Shown in pieces: positions 60,264-64,000 of a DNA stretch of 64,000 nucleotides (position 1 is the first letter of the stretch; every line of letters starts with the position of its first letter). This stretch comes from Polaribacter butkevichii (lineage in GTDB: Bacteria; Bacteroidota; Bacteroidia; Flavobacteriales; Flavobacteriaceae), in contig NZ_CP150661.1 in assembly GCF_038024105.1 (NCBI RefSeq), positions 3,315,501 to 3,379,500 on the forward strand. The letters run 5' to 3'. Under the pieces are notes generated by a model. It was not told where the DNA came from, ran no database searches, and was given only the letters and a program-made list of their open reading frames with translations. The translations under genes and the position numbers were made by a program.

Positions 60264-60536
60264 GTTTTAAATAGTGTTATATATGATGTTGAGTCAATAT
60301 TAAAAGTGTAAATATGGTTTCTGTTGATTTAGTGTGTTTAATTAAATAGGTCTTGTTTCTTATAGTTAACATATTTCAATTATTTTAAAAGCACTGAAGT
60401 AAATAGAGGTAAGAGATCTTTAAATAATCATACGTAATTACAATAATCTAGTTGTTTTAATTGAGAAGGATATAGCAAGGTGTGCTAATGTTTGTGAGTA
60501 ATTGAGTAGTGTAATATGGAATTGTTGTAAAATAAA
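60264..60536. other. Gene-free AT-rich stretch between tRNA genes
   Basis: About 270 bp between the tRNA-Asn terminator and the tRNA-Pro terminator. I see no open frame, hairpin or repeat worth naming. Confidence 0.5.
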
Positions 60537-60571
60537 AAAGCTGAATATTTTAAAAAAATATTCAGCTTTTT
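60537..60571 (-). terminator. Terminator of tRNA-Pro
   Basis: AAAGCTGAATATTTT and AAAATATTCAGCTTT form a long stem; in gene direction it follows the tRNA directly and ends with TTTTTTATTTT. Confidence 0.85.
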
Positions 60572-60572
60572 G

Positions 60573-60647
60573 TCGGGGTGGCAGGATTCGAACCTGCGAC
60601 CTCCTCGTCCCAAACGAGGCGCGATGACCGGGCTACGCTACACCCCG
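60573..60647 (-). tRNA. tRNA-Pro (anticodon TGG)
   Basis: 75 nt without encoded CCA. On the minus strand the acceptor CGGGGTG pairs with CACCCCG, the anticodon stem CCTCG/CGAGG closes the loop TTTGGGA (anticodon TGG), and the T arm is GCAGG-TTCGAAT-CCTGC. A terminator lies right behind it. Confidence 0.96.
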
Positions 60648-60788
60648 AAAATGATTCCTCATTTAAGGACTGCAAAGATACACTCTTTTTGTAAATAGCA
60701 ATTGTTTTTTTATGTTTTTTTTGCAAAAATTAATTAATTATATCTTTTTATGTTTCTATTAATAAAATTTATAAACATTCGCTTTTAT

Positions 60789-60809
60789 AAGTATCAAAAA
60801 ATGATACTT
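60789..60809 (+). promoter_or_regulatory. Inverted repeat at the trxB promoter
   Basis: AAGTATCA (60789-60796), spacer AAAAA, TGATACTT (60802-60809), 29 bp before the ATG at 60839. The right arm overlaps TACTTTTA, a near -7 box. It could be the site of a redox regulator; the protein is not identifiable here. Confidence 0.45.
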
Positions 60810-60838
60810 TTACACTTCTAAATTCGATACAGAATATT

Positions 60839-61786
60839 ATGTCAGACACAATAGAAAAAATTAAATGTTTAATTATAGGTTCTGGTCCTGCAGGATACAC
60901 TGCGGCTATTTATGCAGCAAGAGCAGATATGAAACCTGTAATGTATACAGGGATGCAAATGGGAGGTCAGTTAACAACTACAACAGAAGTTGATAATTTT
61001 CCAGGATATCCAGAGGGTACCGATGGTACTGCAATGATGGGAGATTTACAAAAACAAGCAGAACGTTTTGGTACAGATGTTCGTTTTGGGTTAGTAACTA
61101 GTGTAGATTTAAGTGATAAAGTTGGCGGAATTCATAAAGTTATTGTGGATGAGTCTAAACATATCGAAGCAGAAACTATTATTATTTGTACAGGAGCAAC
61201 CGCAAAGTACTTAGGATTAGAAAGTGAACAACGTTTAATTGGTGGTGGAGTTTCTGCATGTGCAACTTGTGATGGATTTTTCTATAAAGGACAAGATGTT
61301 GTAGTTGTTGGGGCAGGAGATACAGCAGCAGAAGAAGCTACTTATTTATCAAACATTTGTAGTAAAGTAACAATTTTAGTGCGTAAAGACTTTATGAGAG
61401 CTTCTAAAGCGATGCAGCATAGGGTAAATAAAACAAAAAATATTGAAGTACTTTACAATACAGAAATAGATGAGGTTTTAGGATCTAATGTTGTAGAAGG
61501 TGTAAGGGCTATCAATAATCAAACAAAAGAAACTACAGATATTGCTGTAACAGGTGTTTTTATTGCTATTGGTCATAAACCAAATTCAGATTTATTTAAA
61601 GGAGTTTTAGATATGGATGAAACAGGGTATTTAATTACCAAAGGAAAATCTACAAAAACAAACTTACCAGGAGTTTTTGCTGCTGGCGATATTCAAGATA
61701 AAGAATACAGACAAGCTGTTACAGCGGCAGGTACAGGTTGTATGGCTGCTTTAGATGCAGAACGTTATTTAGGAGCTTTAGAATAA
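60839..61786 (+). CDS. trxB: Thioredoxin-disulfide reductase
   Basis: A 315-residue FAD/NADPH flavoprotein. FAD site IIGSGPAGYTAAIYAARADM (about 12-31), redox motif ACATCDGFFY (CATC, about 140-149), NADPH site VVVGAGDTAAEEATYLS, and C-terminal GVFAAGDIQDKEYRQAVTAAGTG. It reduces thioredoxin with NADPH. Cytosolic. It stands alone, with its own terminator and a nearby inverted repeat at the promoter. Confidence 0.98.
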   Translation: MSDTIEKIKCLIIGSGPAGYTAAIYAARADMKPVMYTGMQMGGQLTTTTEVDNFPGYPEGTDGTAMMGDLQKQAERFGTDVRFGLVTSVDLSDKVGGIHKVIVDESKHIEAETIIICTGATAKYLGLESEQRLIGGGVSACATCDGFFYKGQDVVVVGAGDTAAEEATYLSNICSKVTILVRKDFMRASKAMQHRVNKTKNIEVLYNTEIDEVLGSNVVEGVRAINNQTKETTDIAVTGVFIAIGHKPNSDLFKGVLDMDETGYLITKGKSTKTNLPGVFAAGDIQDKEYRQAVTAAGTGCMAALDAERYLGALE

Positions 61787-61807
61787 GTTTACTTAAATTA
61801 GAGCATA

Positions 61808-61843
61808 AAAAAAGAGATTACATTAATATGTAATCTCTTTTTT
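61808..61843 (+). terminator. Terminator of trxB, bidirectional
   Basis: AAAGAGATTACAT, loop TAAT, ATGTAATCTCTTT with A- and T-tracts on both sides, between convergent trxB and the DnaJ-KTSC gene. Confidence 0.9.
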
Positions 61844-61868
61844 GTTATCTATCATTTAAAGAAAGTTC

Positions 61869-62315
61869 TTAAACTGTAGCAGAAGCTTTCATAGATTTTC
61901 TATAAGTAAAAGAATTAAAAATATTTCTTTTACCAAAATTATTCATAGATTTTGCGTTTACAAATTTTCCGAAAAGTATTTTACTAACACCAAAGTATTC
62001 GTATTTGTTTCCGTCTGTAAAAGTAACTTCTAATAACATACTTTTATGGTGCCAATCTGCAACCTGAAATTCTGTTATTGTTTTTTTATAAGCCTCTAAA
62101 TTAGCTTCTTTAGTCTCTGGTGCTATACTAACCAAGAAATGGTACCCATCAATAATTTGCGTACTCATAACATCTGCTTCTTCTTTTTTAGCCTCATCAG
62201 TAAACTTATCTGGATGCCATTCCTTTACTAAACCTCTATAAGCCTTTTTTAAATCTTTTAAATCGATAGGGCCTTCTACTTTAAAAAGTTTTTTATATTC
62301 TTTAATACGTTTCAT
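61869..62315 (-). CDS. DnaJ-like protein with C-terminal KTSC domain
   Basis: A 148-residue protein. Residues about 1-62 form a J domain: YKKLFKVEGPIDLKDLKKAYRGLVKEWHPDKFTDEAKKEEADVMSTQI, with the HPD motif intact. The second part, MLLEVTFTDGNKYEYFGVSKILFGKFVNAKSMNNFGKRNIFNSFTYRK, is a KTSC domain (named for a lysyl-tRNA synthetase-associated motif). It would stimulate an Hsp70 and bind an unknown partner with the KTSC part. Cytosolic; the combination is common in Bacteroidota. Confidence 0.9.
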   Translation of the reverse strand: MKRIKEYKKLFKVEGPIDLKDLKKAYRGLVKEWHPDKFTDEAKKEEADVMSTQIIDGYHFLVSIAPETKEANLEAYKKTITEFQVADWHHKSMLLEVTFTDGNKYEYFGVSKILFGKFVNAKSMNNFGKRNIFNSFTYRKSMKASATV

Positions 62316-62549
62316 TCGTGTGTTTTCAAATTGCGTGCAAAAGTACTGATATTAAATTGATTATGATGCAGTAATTTTTTATTAATTGTAAATTCATTTT
62401 TTTCTACATTTTATTCAGGGTACTACTTTTTTGTTTTTAAACTTAAAATTCATTTCTAAATATTTTTAAAAATCAGCTGTTTGCTGATTATTATCATTTT
62501 ACAACTCATTTTTAATTTGCACCTTTAAAGATATCTAAATCATTTTATT

Positions 62550-63323
62550 ATGAAAACGAGCATTTCTTATTACCAAAACAAAAATGAATTTCGCCTATTT
62601 GTAACCAAATCATTTTCTAGTTTAGTAAAACTTAAAGAAGAAGATAATCAGGTTTCTTTTAATGAATTGGTGTTAGAAATTTTACCAGAAATTCGAAAAT
62701 ATGTAAACCAAAGATTTATTTCAGCAATTAAAAAAGGTCATTTTTCTAAAATGAAATACAAATCTGATGACATTATAGATCAACTTTTTATTACTATTTA
62801 TGATAATATAGAAGAGGTTAAAAGTGAAAATGATTTCTATTTATGGTTGTTTAAAAAAACGAATGAACTATTAGAAGATGTAATTGTTGAAGAAGAATTT
62901 AACGAATTGTTTTTTAAAAACATTGATGATTATTCTAAGCCAGAATGGAATGAAATGCAAGAGAAGTTTAGCACAGATGGAGGAGGAGATTTATTAATGA
63001 TTGAAGAATTAGATGATTTGTCATACAACCATAACGATTATAGTTTAGACCATGTTTTTGTAGAAGATAATGAAAAAGTGTTGGCCGATAAGTTAGATAA
63101 AAAAATAGGAGAAGATAAAATTAATGAACATATTGATTTGGTTTTACATAAAATGCCTTCTGGAATGCGTATTGCGTTTTATTTATTTACAAACCAGAAG
63201 TTAAGAGTGGATGAAATTGCAGAAATACAAAAGAAAACAATACCTGAAATTGAAAAACTTTTAAGCGATGCTAAAAAAGTAATTCAAAGAAGTTTATTTA
63301 ATAGATATTCGGTAGATAAATAG
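62550..63323 (+). CDS. Sigma-70-like protein of unusual type
   Basis: A 257-residue acidic protein. Residues about 38-110 have a region 2-like pattern (LEILPEIRKYVNQRFISAIKKGHFSKMKYKSDDIIDQLFITIYDNI) and about 205-250 a region 4-like pattern (LHKMPSGMRIAFYLFTNQKLRVDEIAEIQKKTIPEIEKLLSDAKKVIQRSL), the latter being a good sigma-70 helix-turn-helix. Between them lies a very acidic linker of about 80 residues (VIVEEEFNELFFKNIDD, LDHVFVEDNEKVL). This spacing is larger than in usual ECF factors. It may be an RNA polymerase sigma factor; no anti-sigma gene is adjacent. Confidence 0.8.
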   Translation: MKTSISYYQNKNEFRLFVTKSFSSLVKLKEEDNQVSFNELVLEILPEIRKYVNQRFISAIKKGHFSKMKYKSDDIIDQLFITIYDNIEEVKSENDFYLWLFKKTNELLEDVIVEEEFNELFFKNIDDYSKPEWNEMQEKFSTDGGGDLLMIEELDDLSYNHNDYSLDHVFVEDNEKVLADKLDKKIGEDKINEHIDLVLHKMPSGMRIAFYLFTNQKLRVDEIAEIQKKTIPEIEKLLSDAKKVIQRSLFNRYSVDK

Positions 63324-63375
63324 TGTGTCTCTTATTTTCTATATGATAAAGATTACTATATATCTAATATAATGT

Positions 63376-63430
63376 AAAATCACTTTTTAGATATTTGATA
63401 AAAACATCAAATTAATAAGAAGTGATTTTT
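63376..63430 (+). terminator. Terminator of the sigma-like gene, overlapping the next 3' end
   Basis: AAAATCACTT pairs with AAGTGATTTT, and TTTGAT with ATCAAA inside; a T-tract follows on the plus strand. The right arm lies in the last codons of the convergent phosphatase gene. Confidence 0.65.
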
Positions 63431-64000
63431 TTTCTGCGGATAGAATCTTTTTGGGCATTAGACCAATTGTATTTACCTTCAAAAATACCTTTTGTTTCCC
63501 AGTCTCCGTACATTGGGTTTGGTAACACAATAAATTTGGTGCCAAAAGAAGCTTTTAAGTTATCTGCATTGTTATTTCTTTTTATAGTAGAACTGTTTTC
63601 GAATATTGAAGAAAAGTCTGATAAGTTGTCTCCTAAAAGTAATACGATTTCATGTGTTTTTTCAACAATATTTCTTCTGGTTCCTTTTTCGCTACTATTT
63701 GTTTTTAAAAGTACATGCGTCTCATCAGCAAAAGGAAATCCTCTTAATTTTAAATTTTTAATAGTTTCTTTTGTTTGTTTTGCATCCCTATTAGAAATAT
63801 AAAAAACTTGAATATTTTTGCTTTGCGCATAATTAAAAAAAGCTACAGCTCCGGGTATGGACTTTGCATTTTCTTTTTTTACCCATTCTGCCCAACGTAA
63901 AGAGGTGTAATTTTCGTCTAGTTCAATTTGTTTACCACTATACGGACTATTATCTAGCACCGTTTCATCTATATCGGTAACAATAGCCATTGGTTTTTGT
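63412..64000 (-). CDS. 5'-nucleotidase, lipoprotein e(P4) family, N-terminus outside window
   Basis: Class C acid phosphatase with HAD core; the frame is open to the right edge (continuing QKP before MAIV), so the ATG at 63990 is internal and the signal peptide/lipobox is outside the window. Motifs: MAIVTDIDETVLDNSPYSG (DxD nucleophile), FYISNRDAKQTKETIKNLK (Ser/Asn, motif II) and LLGDNLSDFSSIF (motif III). Known e(P4) members dephosphorylate NMN and nucleotides at the outer membrane. At least 195 residues are present. Confidence 0.93.
   Translation of the reverse strand, partial: QKPMAIVTDIDETVLDNSPYSGKQIELDENYTSLRWAEWVKKENAKSIPGAVAFFNYAQSKNIQVFYISNRDAKQTKETIKNLKLRGFPFADETHVLLKTNSSEKGTRRNIVEKTHEIVLLLGDNLSDFSSIFENSSTIKRNNNADNLKASFGTKFIVLPNPMYGDWETKGIFEGKYNWSNAQKDSIRRKKITSY

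Overview
The window is chromosomal DNA of a marine-type member of the Flavobacteriaceae (Bacteroidota), in the broad neighbourhood of Polaribacter or Tenacibaculum; I cannot fix the genus. Grounds: strongly AT-rich sequence, promoters of the Bacteroidota type (TTG, 17-21 bp, TAnnTTTG), many gene families typical of this group (DUF2480, DUF2797, DUF3078, DUF5117/5118 metalloprotease, GH3, a 632-residue PurF-like protein), and intergenic fold-back repeats. Most of the window is ordinary core genome: about 58 protein genes, two tRNA-Asn, one tRNA-Pro, and no rRNA, CRISPR array, prophage or transposase. Both window edges cut a gene: a TonB-dependent receptor on the left and an e(P4)-type acid phosphatase on the right.

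Layout. 1-5 kb: TonB receptor, GH3 protein, DUF2797 protein, von Willebrand A protein. 5-9 kb: a LytS/LytTR-type two-component pair preceded by four direct repeats at exactly 21 bp, then a gamma carbonic anhydrase. 9-13 kb: two duplicated small secreted Spy-like proteins, an MscS channel, a tRNA-dihydrouridine synthase. 13.2-15.1 kb: an accessory block (SRPBCC, DUF2867, TetR regulator) bounded by GTTGTACAAC palindromes, with a 130-bp structured repeat at its 3' end. 15-25 kb: metalloprotease, PurF-like protein, PfkB kinase, SufE and a DUF59 protein, DUF2480, two DUF3078 proteins, a CNNM/CBS protein. 25.5-26.3 kb: a lone HEPN-like gene followed by a second copy of the same structured repeat in the same orientation relative to the gene. 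26.4-38.1 kb: VIT1-type transporter, HflX, nuclease-fold protein, GlpQ, glycerate kinase, ClC channel, AspRS. 38.7-45 kb: a TPR-LuxR regulator, a small lipoprotein, a MACPF (perforin-like) protein and two secreted proteins, the most unusual protein-coding neighbourhood. 45-55 kb: cupin, RsmI, an Xre-membrane protein pair, a DNA glycosylase, OsmC, RecJ, a Pif1-type helicase. 55-64 kb: OdhB and OdhA, the tRNAs, TrxB, a DnaJ-KTSC protein, a sigma-70-like protein, the phosphatase.

The most interesting structure lies between genes. (1) The 125-130 bp elements at 13.2 and 26.2 kb follow accessory genes in the way integron attC sites do, yet no integrase is visible. (2) A nested repeat family (GGGCGTTA...TAACGC) occurs three times, one copy inside the odhA-odhB operon and one copy lacking the inner module. 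(3) Several perfect or near-perfect operators overlap promoter -7 boxes (TetR, Xre, cupin, trxB). (4) The 21-bp-phased repeats ahead of the histidine kinase fit a LytTR autoregulatory site. All sequence observations were made by eye; family names rest on recognised motifs, without database searches.
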